Below are positions 1 to 6,135 of a DNA stretch of 9,286 nucleotides, one piece after another. Position numbers and translations under genes: made by a program. The stretch's first letter is position 1. Every line of letters begins with the position of its first letter. Location: assembly GCA_002394165.1 (NCBI GenBank), contig DGTA01000095.1, positions 13,956 to 23,241 of the forward strand, given 5' to 3'. The DNA is from Lachnospiraceae bacterium UBA4348. GTDB taxonomy: Bacteria > Bacillota > Clostridia > Lachnospirales > Lachnospiraceae. The notes beneath the pieces were generated by a model that saw only the letters and a list, made by a program, of their open reading frames with translations, was not told the DNA's origin and did no database searches.

Positions 1-405
1 GGCGTCTACGAGACCCCCGGCGGCACCATCCTCACCGCAGCCCACGAACAGCTCGAAGAACTTATCCTCGACCGTGAAACCATGGAGACCAAAAAGAAGC
101 TCGGCAGCCAGTTCGCCCAGATCGTCTACGAAGGCAAATGGTTCACCCCGCTTCGCGAAGCCATCCAGGCCTTTGTCGATGTGACCCAGGAATACGTGAC
201 CGGCGAAGTAAAGATGCGCCTCTACAAAGGCAACATCCAGCGGGCAGGCACCACCTCCCCCTACAGCCTCTACAACGAATCCCTGGCCTCCTTCACCACC
301 GGCGATCTCTACGATCACCACGACGCCTCCGGCTTCATCCGCCTGTTCGGCCTTCCCATGACCGTCCGCGCCATGAACATGCGAGAAAAAAGCCTGAAGA
401 ACTAA
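1..405 (+). CDS. argG: Argininosuccinate synthase, C-terminal part (5' end outside window)
   Basis: The frame is open from base 1 and encodes the last 134 residues before a TAA stop. Argininosuccinate synthase joins citrulline and aspartate using ATP in the penultimate step of arginine synthesis, in the cytoplasm, as a tetramer. The visible part is the C-terminal synthetase/multimerisation region and carries stretches typical of the family: GVYETPGGTIL at the left edge, QFAQIVYEGKWFTPLREAI, VKLYKGN-type 'VKMRLYKGNI', and 'SPYSLYNESLASF' followed by 'DASGFIRLFGLP'. The first internal ATG (position 82) is not the start, since homology continues upstream of it. The downstream partner argH is not adjacent: the next gene is convergent, and the stop codon runs straight into a REP-like repeat (TAATTCTGACAGGGGG). 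Family recognition is from memory of conserved stretches; the N-terminal ATP-binding half is not in view. Confidence 0.96.
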   Translation, partial: GVYETPGGTILTAAHEQLEELILDRETMETKKKLGSQFAQIVYEGKWFTPLREAIQAFVDVTQEYVTGEVKMRLYKGNIQRAGTTSPYSLYNESLASFTTGDLYDHHDASGFIRLFGLPMTVRAMNMREKSLKN

Positions 406-719
406 TTCTGACAGGGGGACAGTCTTTGGATAGCGGGTAATAATAACATAAGACAACTTCAAAAGGATCTTCAGCTTATGCAGCCGCTGCAGAAAACGCG
501 AGCATAGCGGCGCATTCGCAGCTCTGTCTGAGCCCGCGTAAGCGGGCGAGTTAGCGAAGAATGCGCCGGATAAGCGGCGCAGCGTTTTCAAGAGCGGCAA
601 ATAGCTGAAGATCCTTGAAGTTGTCTTATGTTATTTTTTAGCTTTCAGAGGACTGTCCATTTCCGTGCGCGGTGCGTGATAAGCCTGCGAACGCGGTGCG
701 CGCGCGACTCCCCTGTCAG
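406..719. repeat. Nested inverted-repeat (REPIN-like) element between convergent genes
   Basis: This stretch contains no gene. Its outer ends are a perfect 10-bp inverted repeat, CTGACAGGGG (408-417) against CCCCTGTCAG (710-719). Inside it is a second inverted pair, GGACAGTC (417-424) against GACTGTCC (651-658), and inside that the long hairpin at 442-635. On the left the two outer motifs are contiguous. On the right they are separated by 51 bases of GC-rich sequence (659-709) holding two direct copies of CGCGGTGCG (668-676 and 692-700), which looks like a secondary insertion or expansion. The left end abuts the argG stop codon, and the right end supplies the TGA stop of the convergent ABC gene. 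The element probably serves as a two-way transcription barrier. Its CTGACA-G-rich ends resemble REP sequences mobilised by RAYT (Y1-type) transposases; that link is an inference. Confidence 0.75.
442..635. repeat. Long hairpin repeat, complete copy (copy 1)
   Basis: A single long stem can be drawn by eye. AATAACATAAGACAACTTC (442-460) pairs perfectly with 617-635. After a 2-base bulge, AAGGATCTTCAGCT (463-476) pairs with 603-616. GCCGCT (483-488) pairs with 593-598, GAAAACGC (492-499) with 582-589, and CGGCGCATTC (508-517) with 559-568. The apical stem is GCCCGC (532-537) with GCGGGC (542-547) around a GTAA tetraloop. Six Ts (634-639) follow the right arm, so on the plus strand it could end argG transcription. 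A second, partial copy begins near 9168. No protein is encoded. It may be a miniature mobile element, a structured RNA or a terminator; terminal inverted repeats of about 33 bp without a transposase favour a non-autonomous mobile element. Confidence 0.85.
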
Positions 720-2482
720 GAAGCAAACTGGCTGTTGTACAGCTTCGCGTAGAACCCGTCTTTTTCCAGAAGCTGCCTGTGGTCTCCCTGTTCGATGATC
801 TTTCCGTTGTTCATCACTAAGATCACGTCAGCCTCGCGGATCGTGGACAGCCGGTGAGCCACGATAAAACTTGTCCTGCCCTCCATCATCTCCAGGAATG
901 CCGACTGGATCTTGAGCTCGGTCCTGGTATCGATCGAGCTGGTCGCCTCATCCAGAATGAGCATGTCCGGCATCGTCAGCATCACCCTGGCGATGCAGAG
1001 CAGCTGCTTCTGCCCCTGAGAGATGTTGGACCCGTCCTCGGTGATGACCGTATCATATCCTTTGCTCATTCTCATGATAAAGCTGTGAGCATGCGCTTTC
1101 CTGGCCGCAGCGATGACCTCCTCCAGCGTCGCGTCTTCCTTTCCGAAGGCAATGTTATCCCGCACCGTTCCCGATCTGAGCCAGGTGTCCTGCAGCACCA
1201 TCCCGTAGCAGCTGCGAAGGGTGTGTCGGTGGATCTTCCTGATGTCATTGCCGGCCAGGACGATCCGTCCGCTGTCCACGTCGTAAAACCGCATCAGGAG
1301 ATTGATGAGCGTCGTCTTTCCGCAGCCGGTAGGCCCGACGATGGCGATCCGCTGTCCGCTCTCCACCTGCAGGTTGAAGTCTTCGATAAGAGGCCTGTCC
1401 TTCTGGTAGCAGAAATCCACATGTTCGAAGCCGACACGCCCGTCACAGTCAATATTCTCCGTCTCATCCTGCGCCGAGATCTCTTCCGGCTCATCGAGCA
1501 GGTCAAAGATCCGTCCCGCACAGGTGATGGCATTCTGCATTTCGGCCAGCACTCCGGAGATCTCGTTGAACGGCTTGGCATACTGACTGGCATAGCTCAG
1601 GAAGATGCTCAGCGTACCCACCGTCAGTTTCCCGGCGGAAGCGATCAGCGCTCCGGCCAGGGCCACTGCCGCGTAGACGATATTGTTCACCAGCCTGGTG
1701 CTGGGATTGGTCAGGCTCGAGAAGAAAACAGCCTTCAGGCTTACCGCGCGCAGCCGGTCGTTGACCCGGTCAAAATCCTTAAGCGTCTGCGCTTCATGGC
1801 CGAACGCCTGCACGACCGCCAGTCCTTCGATCTGCTCGTTGACCATCGCGGTCTCCTCGCCGCGTACGAGCGCCTGCTGCCTGAAATAATGCTGGGTCCT
1901 GGAGACGATGAACCTCGCCACAAAGAGGCTCAGGGGTGTGAGCACGATGATCACGAGCGCGATCTTCCAGTTAACGGCGAGCATAAAGGCCACGGTCCCG
2001 ATGATCGTGAGGATGCCCGTGAAAAGCTGAGTAAAGCTCATCAAAAGCCCGTCGGAAAAAAGATCGACATCCGCGATGATCCGGCTGACCAGGTCTCCCG
2101 AAAGGTGAGAATCGAGGTACGAAAGCGGCAGCTTCTGCAGCTTGCTCATCGCCTGGTTCCGAAGGTTTCTCGATACCCGGAATGTAATATGGTTATTGCA
2201 GACTGCCTGGATCCACTGGGTGATAGCTCCCGCCCCGGAGGCGGCCAGGATCAGCCAGAGTATGGTTCCCACCCTCTTAAAATCGACGCTGCCCTTGCCA
2301 AGCATGGCATCGATCCCGCGTCCGCACAGGATCGGGACGACCAGCTGAGAGGCAGTCAGCACCAGCGCGCACAAAAGAGAGATAGCCACATATCCGGCCT
2401 CAGGCCGGATATACCGCAGGATCCGTCTCGTCACGAGGCGGTCCCGCCCGGCAGCCTTGGAGGAAGCATTTTTCTTTTTCAT
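716..2482 (-). CDS. Heterodimeric ABC exporter subunit with catalytic (consensus) NBD, TM288/BmrD-like
   Basis: The 588-residue protein is a type I (six-helix) ABC exporter half-transporter of the inner membrane. Hydrophobic helices lie roughly at residues 30-53, 72-93, 145-170, 172-192, 262-282 and 285-305, and the nucleotide-binding domain runs from about 347 to the end. The NBD has Walker A GPTGCGKT (383-390), Q-loop Gln431, Walker B MLILDE with catalytic Glu512, and switch His543 (VAHRLST). Its signature is ISQGQ (487-491) rather than LSGGQ, the hallmark of the partner that completes a degenerate site in heterodimers. The start overlaps the upstream gene by ATGA (2479-2482), with a strong ribosome site ahead. 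The stop is TGA inside the CTGACAGGGG repeat end. Multidrug, lipid or peptide export are all possible; the substrate is not readable. Family call is very sure, substrate unknown. Confidence 0.95.
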   Translation of the reverse strand: MKKKNASSKAAGRDRLVTRRILRYIRPEAGYVAISLLCALVLTASQLVVPILCGRGIDAMLGKGSVDFKRVGTILWLILAASGAGAITQWIQAVCNNHITFRVSRNLRNQAMSKLQKLPLSYLDSHLSGDLVSRIIADVDLFSDGLLMSFTQLFTGILTIIGTVAFMLAVNWKIALVIIVLTPLSLFVARFIVSRTQHYFRQQALVRGEETAMVNEQIEGLAVVQAFGHEAQTLKDFDRVNDRLRAVSLKAVFFSSLTNPSTRLVNNIVYAAVALAGALIASAGKLTVGTLSIFLSYASQYAKPFNEISGVLAEMQNAITCAGRIFDLLDEPEEISAQDETENIDCDGRVGFEHVDFCYQKDRPLIEDFNLQVESGQRIAIVGPTGCGKTTLINLLMRFYDVDSGRIVLAGNDIRKIHRHTLRSCYGMVLQDTWLRSGTVRDNIAFGKEDATLEEVIAAARKAHAHSFIMRMSKGYDTVITEDGSNISQGQKQLLCIARVMLTMPDMLILDEATSSIDTRTELKIQSAFLEMMEGRTSFIVAHRLSTIREADVILVMNNGKIIEQGDHRQLLEKDGFYAKLYNSQFAS

Positions 2483-4209
2483 GAACCGCTCTCCTCCTTT
2501 CTGAACTGGCTGTCATAGATCTCACGGTAGACCGGACACTCCTTAAGAAGCTGATCATGGGTGCCGATACCGGCCAGGGCGCCGTCATCGAGCACCAGGA
2601 TCTGATCGGCATGCTGAAGGCTGGAGGTGCGCTGGGAAACGATGAACACCGTCATCTGTCCGGGAAGATCGCGGAGGGCCGCTCTAAGGGCCGCATCCGT
2701 GGCAAAGTCAAGTGCGCTCGCGGAATCATCCAGGATAAGGATAGAAGGATTTCCGACCAGCGCCCTGGCGATCGTCAGGCGCTGCCGCTGCCCGCCGGAG
2801 AGGTTCCGGCCGCCCTGTTCCACTTCCTCATCCAGGCCGTCCTTCTTCTGGCGCACGAACTCCTCGGCCTGGGCCGTCTTAAGCGCCTGCCACAGGTCCT
2901 CATCGGATGCATCGGGATTGCCCCAGCGAAGGTTTGTCCGGATCGTGCCCGAAAAGAGCCGGGCTTTCTGAAGGACCATTCCGATCATGCCCTTAAGCTG
3001 GGCGGCGCTGTACTCCTCCACCGGATGCCCGAAAACGGACACGCTGCCGCTGTCCGCCTCATAAAAGCGCGGAATCAGGCTTACAAGCGTTGTTTTTCCG
3101 CTTCCGGTTCCGCCGATGATGCCGATAGTCTGCCCTCTTTTTGCGCAGAAAGAAATATCCGACAGGGCTTCCTTCCCGCTGCCGCCGTAGCTGACAGAGA
3201 CATGATCGAACCGGACAGCTTCCTCACTGTCCACCGAAAGGTCACTCTCCTCCACAAACCGGATGGACGGCTCCGTATCCAGCACATCTCCCACTCTGTC
3301 CGCACAGGCGGCCGCCTTTGTGCACTGCACAAAGAGATTGGCAAGCTTGACCAGTTCGACCAGGATCTGGCTCATATAATTGACCAGGGCGATCACTTCT
3401 CCGGTATTCATGATCCCCGAATTGACGTAAAGACCGCCCATACGGATGATGGCGACGATGCCCAGATTAACCACCACATACGTAAAGGGATTGAGCAGGG
3501 CCGAGATCCTGCCGACGCCCATCTGGTCAAGGACCAGCTCTTTGTTGGCGGCCTGGAAGCGCTTCTTCTCCTTAGACTCCATGCCGAAAGCCCTCACGAC
3601 TCTCACGCCGGTAAGGTTTTCTCTGGCAAGCACGGTCAGTCTGTCAAGTTTTCCCTGAATTTTCTTGTAGCCGGGAGAAGTCAGGCGCATGATCCCGAAT
3701 ATGATCAGCGAAAGGATGACGATCGCTCCCGCAAAGATCAGGGCGATCCGGCTGTTGATCGTGAAAGCCATGATCATGGCCCCGAACACGATAAAGGGAC
3801 TGCGCAGAAACAGGCGCAGGAACAGGTTGATCCCGTTCTGCACCTGGTTAAGATCCGAACTCATGCGGGTGATCAGTGTCCCGGCGCCGATCCTGTCCGT
3901 TTCGGGAGCGCCCAGAGAAAGAATGTGTGCAAACAGGTCATGCCGAAGATCCGCGGCAACGCTCGTCGCCGCCTTCGCGGCAAAAAACTGGGCCGCAAAG
4001 CTCAGTGCCAGGCCGGCAAGGGCCAGGACCACCAGCAGGATGCTGCAGCGGATGATCAGCGCATTATCATGCTTCCCGATCCCGGTATTGATCATCACGG
4101 CGATCACCATGGGCACAAAAAGATCAAAGAGTGCTTCCAGCATCTTGAAAAGCGGTGCAAGGATGCACTCTTTGCGGTTACGTTTAAGATATTTGGAAAG
4201 ATGTTTCAT
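2479..4209 (-). CDS. Heterodimeric ABC exporter subunit with degenerate NBD, TM287/BmrC-like
   Basis: This 576-residue half-transporter pairs with the product of 716-2482. Transmembrane segments lie roughly at residues 18-43, 52-78, 131-150, 153-174, 240-262 and 270-293. The NBD has Walker A GGTGSGKT (366-373), Q-loop Gln414 and a canonical LSGGQ signature (470-474). Walker B reads LILDDSAS with Asp495 where the catalytic glutamate should be, and the switch histidine is replaced by Gln526 (VSQRTSS). Both substitutions are the expected ones for the non-hydrolysing site of a heterodimeric exporter; the complementary defect (ISQGQ) is in the partner. The gene starts inside the stop of the secreted-protein gene (ATGA, 4206-4209). 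No Shine-Dalgarno sequence is visible in the 20 bases before the ATG, so translation is probably coupled. Similar lengths are known for TM287 and BmrC. The substrate is unknown. Confidence 0.95.
   Translation of the reverse strand: MKHLSKYLKRNRKECILAPLFKMLEALFDLFVPMVIAVMINTGIGKHDNALIIRCSILLVVLALAGLALSFAAQFFAAKAATSVAADLRHDLFAHILSLGAPETDRIGAGTLITRMSSDLNQVQNGINLFLRLFLRSPFIVFGAMIMAFTINSRIALIFAGAIVILSLIIFGIMRLTSPGYKKIQGKLDRLTVLARENLTGVRVVRAFGMESKEKKRFQAANKELVLDQMGVGRISALLNPFTYVVVNLGIVAIIRMGGLYVNSGIMNTGEVIALVNYMSQILVELVKLANLFVQCTKAAACADRVGDVLDTEPSIRFVEESDLSVDSEEAVRFDHVSVSYGGSGKEALSDISFCAKRGQTIGIIGGTGSGKTTLVSLIPRFYEADSGSVSVFGHPVEEYSAAQLKGMIGMVLQKARLFSGTIRTNLRWGNPDASDEDLWQALKTAQAEEFVRQKKDGLDEEVEQGGRNLSGGQRQRLTIARALVGNPSILILDDSASALDFATDAALRAALRDLPGQMTVFIVSQRTSSLQHADQILVLDDGALAGIGTHDQLLKECPVYREIYDSQFRKEESGS
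2491..2501 (-). promoter_or_regulatory. Strong ribosome binding site for the second exporter gene
   Basis: Read on the minus strand the sequence is GAAAGGAGGAG followed 8 bases later by the ATG at 2482. It lies inside the 3' end of the upstream exporter gene. It fixes the start and suggests this subunit can be initiated both by coupling through the ATGA overlap and independently. Confidence 0.8.
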
Positions 4210-5270
4210 TTTTTAACCGTCACAGTTCTGATTTTACCGAAGGGGCCGTAAGTATTGCGCGAAGCTCCCTTCTTAAAGGCGCGGATCCGGACATAATATT
4301 TCCCGCCCGGAGTCAGTTTGCCGATCGACGCGCTGACGGTGGCATTGGAATCAACCATCACCTTCCGGACTTTACTGGTAAAGGATTTGTCATCGCTGTA
4401 CTGGATCTGGTAGCCGTCTGCCTGACCGTCTTTACCCCATTCCAGGCTGATCTGGCCGCTCTCCTCACTCTTTACGGAGATAAAAGCCGGGGACTTTAGG
4501 GTGATCTTGAACTCAGCCGTACCGGTGTAGTTCTTATACTCGCCTTTTCCGGTCACCGTGATCGTGGCGGTCCCCACATTCTTGTTGTCCTTATAGCTCA
4601 CCGTATATCCGGAGGAAGGAACACTCTTTCCGCGGATCGTCACCTTTACGGATGGCTTCTGCGCTTCTCCGTTATAGATATAGCTGTTCTTGGACGGCTT
4701 TACGGTAAACTTTCTTTCCTTGGCCGACGCTGAGGAAGAACCGGTGCTGCTTTTCTTTTTCGATGTGGAAGATCCCTCCTTCACGATCTTGAAGGAAACC
4801 GTCTTCGTCCCCTTATACTGTCCCTTCCCGGTGATCTTTATCTTTCCGGTGCCCACCTTGATATTGTTGCTGTAGCTGAGAGAGTAATCCGTCCCCCGCT
4901 TGAGCGTGATACCGTCCCTGGTAAGCTTCGGGACCGGTTTGATCTCTTTTCCGGTGTAAGTCTGGTCGGCGATCTTGCTGACCGTCGCTTCGCGAATGGG
5001 GACCTGACCCTCCGCCAGCTGTCCGATCAGCCCCATCAGACCTTCCAGAGATGAATCATCGGCCTTTTTCCCGGTGGAAGAGCCCGAATCGGAATCCCCG
5101 AGCATGGCGATCAGGTCGCCCAGCCCCGACAGGAGTCCCCCGTCCGAAGCCCTGGCGGTCATGGGCCTGACCAGTCCTGTCACGATCATGACAGCCGCCA
5201 GGCAGATCACAGCCCCCGTAACCCTCCATGTCTTCATATTACAGCTGATATTACCTCTTTTTCTGTTCAT
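4206..5270 (-). CDS. Secreted protein with two Ig-like (MBG-type) repeats and a C-terminal fibronectin III domain
   Basis: The 354-residue protein (from the chosen start) has a basic N-terminus and a hydrophobic stretch (about 17-36) ending near TARAS at 38-42, a likely signal peptide. A Gly/Ser/Asp-rich segment follows (43-85). Two related repeats lie at about 98-163 and 187-257; each has a 'YTG/YNG' start, an 'SYSNN/SYKDNKNVGT' core and a 'GKGQYKGT/GKGEYKNYTGT' end, joined by a Ser/Lys linker (164-186). Residues 259-352 look like an FN3 domain ending in the 'YYVRIRAFK' strand. No LPXTG, lysine-rich anchor tail or catalytic motif is visible. An ATG 18 bases upstream (5288) is in frame, but GGGAGG sits just before the ATG at 5270, so that start is preferred. 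The stop overlaps the exporter gene start by ATGA. It may be an envelope partner or adhesin-like protein; its role is not known. Confidence 0.85.
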   Translation of the reverse strand: MNRKRGNISCNMKTWRVTGAVICLAAVMIVTGLVRPMTARASDGGLLSGLGDLIAMLGDSDSGSSTGKKADDSSLEGLMGLIGQLAEGQVPIREATVSKIADQTYTGKEIKPVPKLTRDGITLKRGTDYSLSYSNNIKVGTGKIKITGKGQYKGTKTVSFKIVKEGSSTSKKKSSTGSSSASAKERKFTVKPSKNSYIYNGEAQKPSVKVTIRGKSVPSSGYTVSYKDNKNVGTATITVTGKGEYKNYTGTAEFKITLKSPAFISVKSEESGQISLEWGKDGQADGYQIQYSDDKSFTSKVRKVMVDSNATVSASIGKLTPGGKYYVRIRAFKKGASRNTYGPFGKIRTVTVKK

Positions 5271-5319
5271 GTTCCCTCCCAGGATCATTCAGGATACTGT
5301 CCTTTGCAGACGGTCTGTT

Positions 5320-5841
5320 TCACGCCCAGACAATATAATCTTCCTTGCGCGGCTTCGCTTCACCGATCTTGTTGGGATCCGTGTAGCCTAAAATGCAGTG
5401 GCCGACGCCCCGGTAATTCTCGGTAACACCCCATTTTTTCATGAGTTCTCTGCCTTCCGGAGATTCGAAAACTTCCTTTGCCCTGTGGATCCAGCATGAT
5501 CCGATGCCGAGGCTGTAGGCGGCGAGCATCAGGTTGCCCATGACAAGCGCTCCATCCTCAACACAGGTGGGAACGTTCGAGTCTGCCATGACCACAAGAA
5601 CCGTAGGAGCCCCGTAGAACGGATCAATATCCGCTCCCATGACGCGGGCGTTCAGCTTACTGAGCAGGCTGATGGTCTCCTTATCCTGGACCACGATGAT
5701 CTTGCCGGACTGGCGTCCCATTCCGCTGGCAGCATAGGTACCGGCCTCAAGAATGAGCTTCAGCTCATCCGTTTCGATCTGTTCGTTCTCAAAGGTTCTT
5801 ACACTTCTCCTTTTCTCCATGGCGCTGATTACATCATTCAT
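5320..5841 (-). CDS. Small nitroreductase-family FMN oxidoreductase
   Basis: The 173-residue protein belongs to the nitroreductase superfamily, flavoproteins that reduce nitro compounds, quinones or other electron acceptors with NAD(P)H in the cytoplasm. The N-terminus 'AMEKRRSVRTF' (7-17) is the family's phosphate-contacting Arg/Ser motif for FMN. 'LEAGTYAASGMGRQ' is the following helix and loop, 'APTVLVVMAD' the central strand, 'MGNLMLAAYSLGIGSCWI' the dimer-interface helix and 'GHCILGY' the C-terminal strand. The frame extends upstream to 5958, but that extension has no family resemblance. The ATG at 5841 has AGGATGG eight bases upstream and gives the usual family length. The gap to the next gene is only 49 bases with no terminator, so it probably leads a four-gene operon with the secreted protein and exporter. 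The physiological substrate cannot be told. Confidence 0.93.
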   Translation of the reverse strand: MNDVISAMEKRRSVRTFENEQIETDELKLILEAGTYAASGMGRQSGKIIVVQDKETISLLSKLNARVMGADIDPFYGAPTVLVVMADSNVPTCVEDGALVMGNLMLAAYSLGIGSCWIHRAKEVFESPEGRELMKKWGVTENYRGVGHCILGYTDPNKIGEAKPRKEDYIVWA

Positions 5842-5907
5842 ACTTTCAACCATCCTTTCAAAAAAACAGGTGTTGCTTTTCAGGCACAGTGTCCTTCTTT
5901 TACTGAT

Positions 5908-5936
5908 ATTATATGGTTTCCTTTGGTAAAAAACAA
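5908..5936 (-). promoter_or_regulatory. Probable housekeeping promoter for the nitroreductase/exporter operon
   Basis: On the minus strand a perfect -10 box TATAAT (5913-5908) is preceded after exactly 17 bases by TTGTTT (5936-5931), a partial match to TTGACA. Transcription would begin near 5900 and leave about 60 bases of leader before the ATG at 5841. No riboswitch-like fold was recognised in that leader. Confidence 0.65.
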
Positions 5937-6135
5937 TATGCCCGCCTTCTATAAACACGTCACAGTACCGGAATATATCAATAAATATCGATTCATACTG
6001 GACTTATTATGCCGCTCGTGTTACAATTCTGTTAATTGTACGTTATCGTTCTGTAACGTCTGGTTTTTGAAACGTAATTTTTATCGTAATTTTTTATTAC
6101 GGCTTTGACATTCAATTAAAAAAGGGGTGTTCTAA
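5937..6135. promoter_or_regulatory. AT-rich divergent intergenic region with small inverted repeats
   Basis: This is the upstream side of two divergent genes, and no gene is supported in it. It contains TACAATT (6022-6028) inverted against AATTGTA (6034-6040), CGTTA (6041-6045) against TAACG (6054-6058), and CGTAAT (6085-6090) against ATTACG (6096-6101). There is also a near-direct repeat CGTAATTTTTAT / CGTAATTTTTTAT at 6073-6097. These GTAA-rich motifs could be operator sites for the SH3b gene. TTGACA occurs at 6105-6110 but lies too close to the ATG at 6136 to act as its -35 box. I find no convincing plus-strand promoter. The SH3b gene's ribosome site is AAAGGGG at 6121-6127, eight bases before its ATG. 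Confidence 0.45.

Noticed and set aside
442..635. Known structured RNA such as a riboswitch, tmRNA, RNase P RNA or group II intron
   Set aside because: No conserved core of any of these families was recognised; the fold is one long stem between convergent genes, not a leader.
854..4251. Two long open frames on the plus strand (854-2518 and 2557-4251) opposite the exporter genes
   Set aside because: They mirror the ABC genes exactly, translate to Arg/His/Asp-rich sequence with no domain resemblance, and lack ribosome sites. The minus-strand genes have full, ordered ABC motifs.
5271..5319. Terminator between the nitroreductase and the secreted-protein gene
   Set aside because: CAGAC-C-GTCTG and AGGACAGTATCCT on the minus strand are short weak hairpins with no following T run.
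5923..6108. Possible 61-codon plus-strand gene in the divergent region
   Set aside because: It begins with TTG, lacks a ribosome site, overlaps the minus-strand promoter and inverted repeats, and shows no recognisable protein character.
6105..6110. TTGACA as -35 box for the SH3b gene
   Set aside because: A 17-base spacer would place the -10 box at 6128-6133, inside the ribosome-site spacer and against the ATG; the sequence there (TGTTCT) is not a -10 box.
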